A DNA stretch of 55,505 nucleotides, from NCBI GenBank assembly GCA_949287095.1, contig CASEFA010000016.1, positions 1-55,505 on the forward strand, written 5' to 3'. Of this stretch, positions 32,072-42,523 are shown one piece after another. Numbering within the stretch: position 1 is the first letter of the stretch; each line of letters begins with the position of its first letter. The notes below the pieces were generated by a model, which was not told the origin of the DNA, did not search any database, and was given only the letters and a program-made list of their open reading frames with translations. Source of the stretch: an uncultured Bacillota bacterium (GTDB lineage: Bacteria; Bacillota; Clostridia; Peptostreptococcales; Anaerovoracaceae). Made by a program: the position numbers and the translations under genes.

Positions 32072-32689
32072 CTATATTCCCTCGAAGAACCTCGCTATGT
32101 GGATTCCGTCCACCAGAGCGTGGTTGCAGAGAATGGTAACCGGTATGACGTACTTTCCGTTCTCCTCCCTGTACTTTCCCCACACTATCCTCGGCGTGCT
32201 GTCAGCCGGGTGAGGCAGAGGCTGGAACACGTCGTTATATGAAATCCACGGAACCGAAGATATGAAAAACATCTCGTCCCTGTAGTCTCCGTCCTCGATG
32301 CTCGGGTTTTCCACGGCCTTCCTCTGCTCCTCCTGCGCGTAAGGAAGAAACTCGTCAAACGGCTTGTCGCAGCCCAGTATGCAGTAGCAGTACGTGGAAT
32401 CGGGAAGAGCCACAGTGTATCCGGCGTCGCAGTATTCGTACTCGACTATCTTATCTCTCTTCTCCCCTGTAATTCTCTGTCTCAGCTCGGGAACGTCGTT
32501 GGCGGCCCTTATGACGCAGTAGAAAAACGACAGAAAGAAAGGCAGTTCCTTCTCTCTGAGAGTCTTCATAAAATCTGTAATGTCCACGTCCGCCGTGACC
32601 CCTCCGTAGGGAATCGCAAATCCTGAGAAATACCTGAAGTGGTCGATTCTCGGATATTTTTCCATATCTATGTTTCTGTAATTTCTCAT
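32072..32689 (-). CDS. CAT-like O-acetyltransferase
   Basis: A 205-residue protein of the chloramphenicol acetyltransferase fold. The catalytic HxxxDG is present as CNHALVDGIHIARFF near the C-terminus, and LPFFLSFFYCVIRAAN and RIVWGKYREENGKYVIPVTI match the trimer-forming strands. It is slightly shorter than classical CAT (about 215). Such chromosomal relatives are common in Clostridia and their natural acceptor is often unknown; resistance cannot be claimed from the sequence. GGGAGA precedes the ATG. It is 41 bp after cca and 48 bp before the kinase gene. Confidence 0.75.
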   Translation of the reverse strand: MRNYRNIDMEKYPRIDHFRYFSGFAIPYGGVTADVDITDFMKTLREKELPFFLSFFYCVIRAANDVPELRQRITGEKRDKIVEYEYCDAGYTVALPDSTYCYCILGCDKPFDEFLPYAQEEQRKAVENPSIEDGDYRDEMFFISSVPWISYNDVFQPLPHPADSTPRIVWGKYREENGKYVIPVTILCNHALVDGIHIARFFEGI

Positions 32690-32730
32690 TAAATATCTCC
32701 CGTCAATACATTATTATGAATTTCGTAAAT

Positions 32731-34098
32731 TTATCCGCAAATATTATACAATACCGCCGCCTCTTTCAGCAACTCCTCTTTATCGTTTCGGATTCTGCCG
32801 TCCAGCACCTCTTCAAGGAGCCCGTCCAGGATTCTTCCCATTTCCCTTCCCTGAGGAATTCCCGCTTTCATAAGATCCCTTCCGCTTACGGCAAGCTGCT
32901 TTCTGCTGACACAGTCATCTCTGTCAATGATGTCCCTTGCCCTCTTTTCGACTTTAAGCCAGTGTCGTCCCTCGTCCTCCGACGGCTTTCCCGTGGCTAT
33001 GCCGTCTGCGCGCTTCAGCTCAAGGAGCGTGAAGAACTGCTCCTCTCCCAGCTTTCCTAATGCCCTTCTTACGGCTTTATCCGTGTCCTCCACCTGGCGG
33101 TGGTGATTCTTCACGAGAAGCCTCACTCTTCTTCTCGTTTCTCCGTCCGATTTCAGGCGGGCAAGGATTTCTCCCGCCTTTTCCTCTCCGATCTCGGCGT
33201 GGCCGTAGAAATGGCCTTCTCCGTCGTCTCCCAGGGTAAAGCAGTCGGGCTTTCCTATATCGTGAAAGAGCGCAGCCATTCTGATAACCGGCTCAGGCCT
33301 TACGTTTTCCATGGCTCTCACCATATGCTCGTATACGTCGTACAGGTGAAAGCTGCTTCTCTGGTCAAAGCCCGAGCAGATTTCAAGCTCCGGTATTATC
33401 TCAAAGAACACCTCCCTGTACTTTCTTAAAATCTCACCTGCACCTTTGCCGCATATGAGCCTCGTAAACTCCGAATAAATCCTCTCCCTGCTGATGTTCT
33501 CAAGGAGCTTTCGGCACGACAGAACGGCCTCCGAAGTTTTCTCGTCCAGCTTAAACCCGTAAGTCGCTGCAAATCTCAGGGCTCTCATGATTCTGAGCCC
33601 GTCTTCCCTGAACCGCTTTTCCCCATCACCCACGGCCCTGATTATCCCCTTTTCAAGGTCGTCTGTTCCGCCGAAATAATCCTTTACTCCGTCCTCGCCG
33701 AGAGCCATGGCGTTTATCGTAAAGTCCCGCCTTGAAAGGTCGTCCTTAAGGCTCGACGTAAACCTTACCTTCTCCGGGTGTCTGTTATCCTTATACTCTC
33801 CGTCAACTCTGTAGGTGGTGAACTCCACCGGGCCGGCTCCCGAAAGAGCCGTTACCGTACCGTGCTTAAGTCCCGTTCCGAAGGTCTTTACGCCTTTTGA
33901 TTCGAGAATTCTCACGGTGTCTTCAGGCAGAGCCGACGTCGTCACATCAAAGTCCGAAGGCTCCCTGCCAAGAATCATGTCCCTGACGCATCCGCCCACC
34001 ACATAGGCCTCATAGCCTTCACCTTTTAAAATGTCTATAAAGTTCCTTACGTCCTCGGGAACAAGGCGCCAAAGGGAACTTGCTACGTGTTTTCTCAT
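32731..34098 (-). CDS. cca: CCA tRNA nucleotidyltransferase with HD domain
   Basis: A 455-residue enzyme that adds or repairs the 3' CCA of tRNAs. The class II nucleotidyltransferase head shows YVVGGCVRDMILGREPSDFD with the metal-binding Asp pair, then the RRDFTINAMA motif and the EDGLRIMRALRFAA segment. An HD phosphohydrolase domain follows (RMAALFHDIGKP, GHAEIGEEKA). The start is the ATG at 34098 with GGAGAGG upstream; an upstream ATG eight codons earlier lacks a site. A TATAAT within the ilvA terminator could serve as its -10. Confidence 0.93.
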   Translation of the reverse strand: MRKHVASSLWRLVPEDVRNFIDILKGEGYEAYVVGGCVRDMILGREPSDFDVTTSALPEDTVRILESKGVKTFGTGLKHGTVTALSGAGPVEFTTYRVDGEYKDNRHPEKVRFTSSLKDDLSRRDFTINAMALGEDGVKDYFGGTDDLEKGIIRAVGDGEKRFREDGLRIMRALRFAATYGFKLDEKTSEAVLSCRKLLENISRERIYSEFTRLICGKGAGEILRKYREVFFEIIPELEICSGFDQRSSFHLYDVYEHMVRAMENVRPEPVIRMAALFHDIGKPDCFTLGDDGEGHFYGHAEIGEEKAGEILARLKSDGETRRRVRLLVKNHHRQVEDTDKAVRRALGKLGEEQFFTLLELKRADGIATGKPSEDEGRHWLKVEKRARDIIDRDDCVSRKQLAVSGRDLMKAGIPQGREMGRILDGLLEEVLDGRIRNDKEELLKEAAVLYNICG

Positions 34099-34125
34099 GG
34101 TCTTCCTCTCCGTTTCATACACGCA

Positions 34126-34162
34126 AAAACCGCGCTGTACTTATATTATACAGTGCGGTTTT
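34126..34162. terminator. Terminator after ilvA
   Basis: AAAACCGCGCTGTA (34126-34139) pairs with TACAGTGCGGTTTT (34149-34162), one G:T pair. On the minus strand the stem runs into TTTTTGCG; on the plus strand into ATTTTTGG. It closes the ilvBNCDA operon. Confidence 0.8.
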
Positions 34163-34179
34163 ATTTTTGGAAATCGTTT

Positions 34180-35391
34180 TTACATCATTACGTTTTCGGT
34201 CCTCGGATCGTAGCCCGCCTTCTTCAGGCTGTTTATGATCTTCGTCTTGTGCTCCGTTCCGAAAGCTTCTATGGTAATGGTCAGCTCCACAGCCGCGGAT
34301 CTGTTTATGCTTACGAACTGGTTGTGGTCAAGGCGCACCACGTTGCCCTGCTCTTCCGCTATGAGGGACGCAACTCTGACAAGCTCACCCGGTTTATCCG
34401 GAAGGAGAACGGAAATGGTGAATATCCTGTCTCTTGCGATGAGTCCGTGCTGTATCACGGAAGACATGGTGATTATGTCCATGTTGCCGCCGCTTAAGAT
34501 GGAGACCACCTTCTTGCCTTTCGCCTTAAGGTGCTTTAAGGCGGCAACGGTGAGAAGTCCCGAATTCTCCACCACCATCTTGTGGTTTTCAACCATATCC
34601 AGATACGCTACGATAAGCTCCTCGTCCTCCACGGTTATGATGTCGTCGATATTCTTCTGAAGGTAAGGGAAAATAACGCTTCCCGGAGTTTTTACCGCCG
34701 TGCCGTCAGCAATGGTGTTCACGTTCGGCAGAGTAACGGGCTTTCCCGCCTCAAAGGACGCCTTCAGGCAGGCGGCTCCCGCAGGCTCCACACCTATAAC
34801 CTTTATCTTCGGGTTCAGCATTTTGGCGAGAGTGGAAACGCCGGTAGCAAGTCCGCCTCCGCCTACCGGAACCAGAATGTAGTCCACCAGAGGCAGCTCC
34901 TTGACTATCTCCATGGCTATGGTTCCCTGGCCCGTCGCAACGTCCGGGTCGTCAAAAGGCGGAATGAAGGTGTACCCCTTTTCCTCCGCCAGCTTCATGG
35001 CGTAGGCCGCCGATTCGTCATAGACATCTCCCTTCAGGATTACCTCTGCGCCGTAGCTCTTCGTGCGGTTGACCTTCATGAGAGGAGTCGTTGCAGGCAT
35101 GACTATCACGGCCTTGCAGCCGTAAGCTTTTGCCGCATAGGCGACGCCTTGGGCGTGGTTTCCGGCAGACGCCGCAATCAGTCCCTTTGACCTCTCCTCG
35201 TCGGTGAGAGTGCTTATCTTATAGTAGGCTCCTCTTATCTTGTACGCGCCCGTCTTCTGCATATTTTCAGGCTTAAGGTATACCTTGTTGCCCGTAGTGT
35301 CGCTGAAGTAGTCGCTGTATGTAAGGGGTGTCTCTATGGCCACCTTCTTCACAACCTCGGTGGCCTTTTCAAAGTCGTTTAATGTCAGCAT
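34180..35391 (-). CDS. ilvA: Threonine ammonia-lyase (dehydratase)
   Basis: A 403-residue PLP enzyme that deaminates threonine to 2-oxobutanoate for isoleucine synthesis. The PLP lysine lies in MQKTGAYKIRGAYYKI, the phosphate-binding glycine loop is VPVGGGGLATG, and SAGNHAQGVAYAA is conserved. One C-terminal ACT domain (about 325-403) suggests allosteric control; this is the short IlvA/TdcB form rather than the 500-residue form with two ACT-like domains. It follows ilvD by 3 bp. Confidence 0.93.
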   Translation of the reverse strand: MLTLNDFEKATEVVKKVAIETPLTYSDYFSDTTGNKVYLKPENMQKTGAYKIRGAYYKISTLTDEERSKGLIAASAGNHAQGVAYAAKAYGCKAVIVMPATTPLMKVNRTKSYGAEVILKGDVYDESAAYAMKLAEEKGYTFIPPFDDPDVATGQGTIAMEIVKELPLVDYILVPVGGGGLATGVSTLAKMLNPKIKVIGVEPAGAACLKASFEAGKPVTLPNVNTIADGTAVKTPGSVIFPYLQKNIDDIITVEDEELIVAYLDMVENHKMVVENSGLLTVAALKHLKAKGKKVVSILSGGNMDIITMSSVIQHGLIARDRIFTISVLLPDKPGELVRVASLIAEEQGNVVRLDHNQFVSINRSAAVELTITIEAFGTEHKTKIINSLKKAGYDPRTENVMM

Positions 35392-35394
35392 GTC

Positions 35395-37062
35395 CTATTC
35401 CTCCATTACCGCGCCCTTGCATGACGGAGCGACCATCTTGGAATATCTGTAGAGCCAGCCGCTCTTCACGTTAGGCTCCCTCGGAACGTAGGTTTTTCTT
35501 CTCTCAGCGAATTCCTCGTCGGTCACTCTGGCGTTGACTTTGGAATTCGGAATATCTATGTCGATAATGTCACCTTCCCGGAGAAGTCCTATTTCTCCGC
35601 CGCTTGCGGCTTCCGGACATACGTGGCCTATGGAGGCTCCGCGGCTTGCACCGCTGAATCTGCCGTCTGTTATGAGGGCGACCGTCTTGTCCAGCTTCAT
35701 TCCGGCAAGAGCACTGGTAGGATTGAGCATTTCTCTCATTCCCGGACCTCCCTTAGGTCCCTCGTACCTTATTACAACCACGTCTCCGTCGACGATTCTG
35801 CCGTTGTAAATTGCGTCTATGGCGTCCTCTTCACAGTCGAATACCCTTGCAGGACCGCTGTGAGTGAGCATTTCCTCGGCAACGGCGCTCTTCTTTACCA
35901 CGCAGCCTTCCCTTGCGATATTTCCCCAGAGAATTGCAAGGCCGCCCGTAGAGCTGTACGGATTTTCGGCAGGTCTCATGGCTTCGGAATTCAGGCTTCC
36001 CTTGCCCTTAATGTTTTCTCCTACCGTCCTGCCGTTTGCCGTCATCAGGGATGTGTCTATTAGGCCCAGCTTGTTAAGCTCTGCCAGAACTCCCTGAACG
36101 CCTCCCGCGTTGTTAAGGTCGTGCATGTGGGTGCCTCCCGCAGGAGCCAGGTGGCACAGGTTAGGAGTCTTTCCGCTCATCTCGTTAAAAAGCTCCAGAT
36201 CCAGCTCCACGCCGGCCTCGTGAGCTATGGCAAGAAGATGCAGAACGCTGTTTGAAGAGCATCCCAGGGCCATATCGCAGGCGAGAGCGTTTCTTATGGA
36301 CTTCTCGTTTACTATGTCTCTGGACTTTATATCCTTTTCAACCAGGTCCATAATCGCCATTCCCGCATGCTTTGCTATCATTATTCTTCCGCTGTGTACG
36401 GCGGGAACCGTTCCGTTGCCCGGAAGGGCGATTCCCAGCGCCTCGCAGAGACAGTTCATGCTGTTTGCCGTGTACATACCGGAACACGAACCGCATCCCG
36501 GGCAGGTGTTCTGCTCGTATTCCAGGAGCCCTTCGTCGTCAATTATATCCGCCTTCCTGGCTCCTACGGCCTCAAACATCTTGGAAAGGGACGTCTCAAC
36601 GCCGTCAACCAGTCCGCTCATCATCGGGCCTCCCGAGCATACCACCGTAGGTATGTTAAGTCTTAAAGCTCCCATGAGCATTCCCGGAACTATCTTGTCG
36701 CAGTTGGGAACCAGAACAAGGCCGTCCAGCTGGTGGGCGTTGGCCATGGTCTCCACGCTGTCGGCTATGAGCTCGCGGCTTGCAAGGGAATACTTCATTC
36801 CGATATGTCCCATTGCGATTCCGTCGCACACTCCAATGGCAGGAATCATTATAGGGGTTCCCCCCGCCATTCTGACTCCGGCCTTCACCGCATCCGCAAC
36901 CTTGTCCAGGTGTATGTGTCCGGGAACTATTTCGCTGTGAGCCGAAACCACTCCGATAAGCGGTCTCTCCAGCTCTTCTTTAGTGTAACCCATAGCGTAA
37001 AAAAGGCTTCTCATGGGAGCCTTTTCTACGCCTTTGGTTACGTTATCGCTTCGTCTTGCCAT
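35395..37062 (-). CDS. ilvD: Dihydroxy-acid dehydratase
   Basis: A 555-residue Fe-S enzyme giving the 2-oxo acid precursors of valine and isoleucine. Cluster cysteines are in [14 protein letters not shown] and [20 protein letters not shown], and the C-terminal [16 protein letters not shown] is present. The start is the ATG at 37062, with GAGG eight bases before it; the ATG two codons earlier is too close to the site. It lies between ilvC and ilvA. Confidence 0.96.
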   Translation of the reverse strand: MARRSDNVTKGVEKAPMRSLFYAMGYTKEELERPLIGVVSAHSEIVPGHIHLDKVADAVKAGVRMAGGTPIMIPAIGVCDGIAMGHIGMKYSLASRELIADSVETMANAHQLDGLVLVPNCDKIVPGMLMGALRLNIPTVVCSGGPMMSGLVDGVETSLSKMFEAVGARKADIIDDEGLLEYEQNTCPGCGSCSGMYTANSMNCLCEALGIALPGNGTVPAVHSGRIMIAKHAGMAIMDLVEKDIKSRDIVNEKSIRNALACDMALGCSSNSVLHLLAIAHEAGVELDLELFNEMSGKTPNLCHLAPAGGTHMHDLNNAGGVQGVLAELNKLGLIDTSLMTANGRTVGENIKGKGSLNSEAMRPAENPYSSTGGLAILWGNIAREGCVVKKSAVAEEMLTHSGPARVFDCEEDAIDAIYNGRIVDGDVVVIRYEGPKGGPGMREMLNPTSALAGMKLDKTVALITDGRFSGASRGASIGHVCPEAASGGEIGLLREGDIIDIDIPNSKVNARVTDEEFAERRKTYVPREPNVKSGWLYRYSKMVAPSCKGAVMEE

Positions 37063-37082
37063 AATCATAACCTCACTGTCTT

Positions 37083-38108
<1,026 letters not shown>

Positions 38109-38123
38109 TTATGTTGATTTAAA

Positions 38124-38627
38124 TCATTCGCTCTGTCTGGTGTTCGTCTCGAGACCAGTAATTCCCGTTCTGCACACCTCTGCTATATCGTAGTCCGCCA
38201 TAACGTCCATGAAGCCGTTGAGCTTTTCCGGAGTTCCCGTAAGCTCGATGATAAGACTTTCCTTGGAAAGATCCACTATCTTGGCTCTGTAGATATCGGT
38301 AATCTCCTTGATTTCGCTGCGCTGCTCCTTGTCTGCGTTCACCTTCAGCAGGAGGAGTTCCCTGTACAGGCTGTTCTCCCTGTTCATTATCATGATGCTC
38401 TTTACAACCTCAAGCTTTTCGGTCTGGGTTATAATCTGCTGCATGGAACGCTCCGTGGCGCTGAACACTATGGTTATTCTCGAAAGGGTCGGATCGTTGG
38501 TCGCCGACACCGTAAGAGAGTCGATGTTGAAGCCTCTCCGTCCGAACATGCTTACAACTCTGTTAAGAACGTTCGCCTGGTTCAGTACGAGGATGCTCAC
38601 TATTTCTTTTTTAAGCGGTATATACAT
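38124..38627 (-). CDS. ilvN: Acetolactate synthase small subunit
   Basis: A 167-residue regulatory subunit with an N-terminal ACT domain (SILVLNQANVLNRVVSMFGR, RRGFNIDSLTVS) that binds valine and feeds back on IlvB, and the usual C-terminal domain (VDLSKESLIIELTGTPEKL). Length is standard. AAGGAGG precedes the ATG. It is 13 bp after ilvB. Confidence 0.95.
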   Translation of the reverse strand: MYIPLKKEIVSILVLNQANVLNRVVSMFGRRGFNIDSLTVSATNDPTLSRITIVFSATERSMQQIITQTEKLEVVKSIMIMNRENSLYRELLLLKVNADKEQRSEIKEITDIYRAKIVDLSKESLIIELTGTPEKLNGFMDVMADYDIAEVCRTGITGLETNTRQSE

Positions 38628-38640
38628 ATTGCCATCCTCC

Positions 38641-40302
38641 TTATACTGTAATCATGTCGTCTACGCTCTTGCCGCTCGGAATCATCGGAAGAACTCTTTC
38701 CTCTCTGGAGATGATACACTCTATCCAGACAGGTCCGTCCTCCTTAAGGGCTTTCTCAAAGGCTGCCTTAAACTCCTCAGGGGTCTCCGCCCTGAAGCCT
38801 TTGGCGCCTATGCCCTCCGCCAGCTTCACATAGTCCGTCTTTCTTTCCGGGGTGGTGCTGGAATATCTCTTTTCATAGAACAAAGTCTGCCACTGGTAAA
38901 CCATTCCCAGAACCTGATTGTTCATGATGACCGTTATGATAGGAAGCTTCTCGCTTACTGCCGTGCAGCCTTCGTTGAAGTTCATGTGAAAAGATCCGTC
39001 GCCGGTTATGTGAATAACCCTGTCCTCCGGACATCCTATCTTGGCCCCTATGGCCGCCCCGTAACCGTATCCCATGGTTCCGAGGCCTCCGCTGGTGAGG
39101 AACTTCTTAGCCTTGTGATGCTTTATGAACTGGGCCGCCCACATCTGATGCTGGCCTACGTCGGTAACGTAGATGGTGTTTTCGTCGGTCATATCGCATA
39201 TGGTATGGATAACCTCCGCAGGATGGAGTTTGCAGTGAGCGTCCTTGTAAATACGGTCCTTGTTCTTCCAGCCGCCTACTCTCTCGTTCCACTCCGTGCG
39301 CTTCTTCTCCTCAACGTACGGAAGGATTCTGGTGAGAAAGTCCTTTATGTCGCCGACGCAGCATTTGTCTATGTCTACATTCTTATTGATTTCGCTCTTA
39401 TCGATGTCCACCTGGATAATCTTCGCACGGCGGGCGAATTTCTCCGGATTAAGTGCCACCCTGTCGCTGAATCTGGCGCCCAGTGCGATGACCAGATCTG
39501 CCTGATCTATTGCTCTGTTCGCCGCAACCGAGCCGTGCATTCCAACCATTCCCAGGTCGTGAGGATTATCGCATCCTATGACTCCTGCGGCCATCAGCGT
39601 GTGAACCACCGGTATATCCGCCTTTTCAATGAGCTCCTCAAGCTCGCTGCATGCATCCGATGCGGTAACGCCGCCGCCTATGTAGCACACGGGCTTTTCG
39701 GCCGCGTTTATATATCTTACCATAGCCGCCATGTCGTCTCTTTCCATCTTGGGAAGAGGTTTCAGCGGAAAAGGTTCCTTCCTTTCGTATTCTGTCATAT
39801 CAGAAGTTGCATCCTTCGTAATATCCACAAGAACCGGACCCTTTCTTCCGCTTTCGGCTATCTTAAAAGCCTCTCTCAGAGTGTCCGCAAGATCTTCCAC
39901 ATGGTTTACAAAGAAGTTATGCTTGGTTATGGACATGGTTATGCCGGTAATGCAGACCTCCTGGAATGCGTCCCTTCCTATGAGATGGTCCGGTACATTG
40001 GACGTTATCGCAACCATGGGAATACTGTCCATGTAGGCTGTCGCTATACCCGTAACCAGGTTGGTTGCTCCCGGGCCGCTGGTGGCGAAAACCACTCCCG
40101 TCTTTCCCGTCGCTCTCGTGTATCCGTCTGCCGCATGGGCTGCGCCCTGCTCGTGGGCGGTGAGAACGTGCCTGATTCTATCCTTATTCTTATAAAGCTC
40201 GTCATAGACGTTAAGAGCCGCTCCGCCCGGATAGCCGAAGACCGTGTCTACTCCGTGCTCGGCGAGAACCTCTATGACGATCTGTGAACCTGTCAGTTTC
40301 AT
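38641..40302 (-). CDS. ilvB: Acetolactate synthase large subunit
   Basis: A 553-residue TPP- and FAD-dependent enzyme catalysing the first common step of Val/Leu/Ile synthesis. The catalytic Glu is in VLTAHEQGAAHAADGYTRA, and the TPP motif is GDGSFHMNFNEGC...NN. The GATN and FAD-binding segments are intact. GAAGGAAG precedes the ATG. First gene of ilvBNCDA on the minus strand, it diverges from leuACDB and has a ~90-nt leader without a T-box. Confidence 0.96.
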   Translation of the reverse strand: MKLTGSQIVIEVLAEHGVDTVFGYPGGAALNVYDELYKNKDRIRHVLTAHEQGAAHAADGYTRATGKTGVVFATSGPGATNLVTGIATAYMDSIPMVAITSNVPDHLIGRDAFQEVCITGITMSITKHNFFVNHVEDLADTLREAFKIAESGRKGPVLVDITKDATSDMTEYERKEPFPLKPLPKMERDDMAAMVRYINAAEKPVCYIGGGVTASDACSELEELIEKADIPVVHTLMAAGVIGCDNPHDLGMVGMHGSVAANRAIDQADLVIALGARFSDRVALNPEKFARRAKIIQVDIDKSEINKNVDIDKCCVGDIKDFLTRILPYVEEKKRTEWNERVGGWKNKDRIYKDAHCKLHPAEVIHTICDMTDENTIYVTDVGQHQMWAAQFIKHHKAKKFLTSGGLGTMGYGYGAAIGAKIGCPEDRVIHITGDGSFHMNFNEGCTAVSEKLPIITVIMNNQVLGMVYQWQTLFYEKRYSSTTPERKTDYVKLAEGIGAKGFRAETPEEFKAAFEKALKEDGPVWIECIISREERVLPMIPSGKSVDDMITV

Positions 40303-40393
40303 AAGTCTCTTCCTTCTAACTAAAACATTTCAAGTGTCATTGACAAAAGCTGTAACTTACCCATGGTGTGTCTGTTTTCCACCATATGTTTCT

Positions 40394-40421
40394 ATTATAG
40401 ACTTGCAATGATAAATGTCAA
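40394..40421 (-). promoter_or_regulatory. ilvBNCDA promoter
   Basis: TTGACA (40416-40421) and TATAAT (40394-40399) on the minus strand, 16-bp spacer. The leader contains an ATGGTG / CACCAT dyad at about 40364-40385 that could be a binding site or hairpin. Confidence 0.65.
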
Positions 40422-40435
40422 CACTTTTTGTGTTT

Positions 40436-40463
40436 CAAAACAAAAAAATCTTATTTTGTTTTG
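40436..40463. promoter_or_regulatory. 10-bp perfect inverted repeat between ilvB and leuA promoters
   Basis: CAAAACAAAA (40436-40445) and TTTTGTTTTG (40454-40463) are exact reverse complements, 8 bp apart, midway between the divergent -35 elements. A shared operator is possible. The sequence is simple (A-rich), so chance or a DNA-bending role cannot be excluded. Confidence 0.4.
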
Positions 40464-40484
40464 TAAAAAGCACAATAAATTTTA

Positions 40485-40513
40485 TTGACAAAAGGTGCGC
40501 CTTACGTTATATT
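40485..40513 (+). promoter_or_regulatory. leuACDB promoter
   Basis: TTGACA (40485-40490), 17-bp spacer, TATATT (40508-40513), about 7 bp before the T-box leader begins. Confidence 0.7.
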
Positions 40514-40519
40514 ATTATG

Positions 40520-40716
40520 GTAATTAAAGATGCGTTGAAGGGAATAAATCCGGGACGTCCCGTCTCAGAGAGAAGCCGCGCAGGTGAAAGGCTTTACGGG
40601 AACCCTGATGTCTCACCCCCGAGCAGATTTTAAAATGAGTGGGCGCATCAGCGCCAAGAAGAGTGGTACCGCGGACATAATTCGCCTCTTCAGCATTTGC
40701 TGGAGAGGTTTTTTTA
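40520..40716 (+). promoter_or_regulatory. T-box riboswitch (leucine)
   Basis: Stem I carries the AGAGAG motif (40568-40573), GGTGAAAGGC and the GAGCA turn (40621-40625). The specifier position just before ACCCCCGAGCA reads CTC (40612-40614), a leucine codon. The T-box core AAGAGTGGTACCGCGG is at 40659-40674. The terminator pairs CCTCTTCAGCA (40685-40695) with TGCTGGAGAGG (40698-40708) and ends in seven T. Uncharged tRNA-Leu should favour the antiterminator and switch on leuACDB. Confidence 0.92.
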
Positions 40717-40787
40717 ACGGTTTCTACATATTATGTATATGTCCCCTGCCGCCGTAATCATATTTTCAATCGGAGGTCAACCTTAAA

Positions 40788-42497
40788 ATGAAAAATTACG
40801 AGAAGTACAAAATCGGCTATTACAATCCTCCTGCTCCGTGCGGAAAGTGGATGAAGAAAGACCACATCGAAAAAGCTCCCATCTGGTGCAGCGTAGACTT
40901 AAGAGACGGCAATCAGGCCCTAATCGTTCCAATGAGTCTTGAGGAAAAGCTAAACTTCTTCGATTTTCTTGTTAAGATAGGATTTAAAGAAATAGAAGTG
41001 GGATTTCCTGCCGCTTCCGAAACCGAATACGAATTCGTAAGAAAGCTCATAGAGGAAAACAGAATTCCGGATGACGTGACCATTCAGGTTCTCACCCAGT
41101 CCAGAAAGCACATAATAGATAAGACGTTCGAAGCCTTAAAGGGTGTAAAGCACGCTATCGTCCACCTCTACAACTCCACATCCTTTGCCCAGAGGCAGCA
41201 GGTGTTCAGAGCTTCCGAGGAGGAAATCATCCAGATAGCAAAGGACGGAGCCGTTCTCATAAAAGAGTACGCTGCAAAGCATCCCGAGTCCGACTTCAGA
41301 TTCGAGTATTCTCCGGAAAGCTTCACCGGAACCGAGATGGAGTTTGCAGCCCGCATATGCAACGAAGTCATAGACATATGGAAGCCGACTCCGGATAAGA
41401 AGGTAATAATCAACCTTCCTGCCACCGTGGAGATGTCGCTGCCTCACGTGTTTGCAAACCAGATAGAGTACATGTGCAATCATCTTCACTGCAGAGAGAA
41501 CGTCATCGTTTCCCTTCATCCTCATAATGACAGAGGAACCGGCGTGGCCGATGCCGAGCTCGGAATCCTTGCAGGAGGCGACCGCATAGAGGGCACCCTC
41601 TTCGGAAACGGTGAGCGTACGGGAAACGTGGATATAGTCACCCTCGCCATGAATATGTTCACTCACGGAGTCGACCCGCAGCTGGATTTTTCCGACATGC
41701 CTTCCGTAGTGGACGCCTACGAGACGTACACCGGAATGAAGGTAAGTCCTCGCCAGCCGTACGGCGGAAGTCTGGTGTTCGCGGCCTTCTCCGGCTCACA
41801 TCAGGACGCCATCGCAAAGGGCATGAAGTGGCGTGAAGAGATGGATCCTTCAAAGTGGACCGTTCCTTACCTGCCTCTCGACCCTCACGACGTTGGAAGA
41901 GAATACGACGGCGACGTTATCAGGATAAACAGCCAGTCCGGCAAAGGCGGCGTAGCGTATATCCTGGAGCACAACTTCGGATTTGACATTCCTAAGGCCA
42001 TGCGCTCCGAGGTTGGCTACATGATGAAGGAGATATCCGACCACAACCATGAAGAGCTGGAGCCTCAGGAGATATATGACGCCTTTGCGAAGGAGTATAT
42101 AAACGACTTTGACCCTCTCGACATTACGGACGCTACCTTCGGTCACCTTTCCTCCACTAAGGAAGAGGACGACAGCAGCGTAAGCGTAAAGATGAGAGTG
42201 GTAATAAACGACGAGGTCTTCCATCTGGACGCCGAAGGAAACGGCCGTCTTGATGCAGTCAGCAACGCTCTGAAAAAGACCAACTACCACTTCGACTATA
42301 AGTTCATAACATATTCGGAGCACGCCATCAGCGCGGATTCCAACTCCAAAGCCGCTTCCTACGTCTGCATAGCCGACGCAAACGGAAACACCTACTGGGG
42401 AGTGGGAACGCACACGGACATAATACTGGCATCCGTTAACGCCCTGGTCAGCGCGCTTAACAGAATGAACAAGAAGATTCACTTCATTAAAAAGTAA
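40788..42497 (+). CDS. leuA: 2-isopropylmalate synthase
   Basis: A 569-residue enzyme condensing 2-ketoisovalerate with acetyl-CoA, the first step to leucine. This is the LeuA2 clade (about 560 residues, beginning [16 protein letters not shown]). Metal and catalytic motifs are [31 protein letters not shown] and [14 protein letters not shown]-terminal LeuA allosteric domain (about 440-569) is present, implying leucine feedback. GGAGGTC precedes the ATG. It is the first gene behind the T-box. Confidence 0.96.
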   Translation: MKNYEKYKIGYYNPPAPCGKWMKKDHIEKAPIWCSVDLRDGNQALIVPMSLEEKLNFFDFLVKIGFKEIEVGFPAASETEYEFVRKLIEENRIPDDVTIQVLTQSRKHIIDKTFEALKGVKHAIVHLYNSTSFAQRQQVFRASEEEIIQIAKDGAVLIKEYAAKHPESDFRFEYSPESFTGTEMEFAARICNEVIDIWKPTPDKKVIINLPATVEMSLPHVFANQIEYMCNHLHCRENVIVSLHPHNDRGTGVADAELGILAGGDRIEGTLFGNGERTGNVDIVTLAMNMFTHGVDPQLDFSDMPSVVDAYETYTGMKVSPRQPYGGSLVFAAFSGSHQDAIAKGMKWREEMDPSKWTVPYLPLDPHDVGREYDGDVIRINSQSGKGGVAYILEHNFGFDIPKAMRSEVGYMMKEISDHNHEELEPQEIYDAFAKEYINDFDPLDITDATFGHLSSTKEEDDSSVSVKMRVVINDEVFHLDAEGNGRLDAVSNALKKTNYHFDYKFITYSEHAISADSNSKAASYVCIADANGNTYWGVGTHTDIILASVNALVSALNRMNKKIHFIKK

Positions 42498-42523
42498 GTA
42501 TATACATTAAGGAGGAAATTATC

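Noticed and set aside
32072-32689. Chloramphenicol resistance gene
   Set aside because: The fold and HxxxDG motif are right, but chromosomal CAT-like proteins often have other acceptors; no mobile element or resistance context is seen.
38308-40287. Long plus-strand reading frame of 659 codons
   Set aside because: It lies antisense to ilvN and ilvB, whose translations match known enzymes along their full length; the frame is a shadow of their codon bias.
40303-40430. T-box leader for ilvB on the minus strand
   Set aside because: The leader is only about 90 nt and lacks the T-box core sequence and a terminator; the T-box present belongs to leuA on the other strand.
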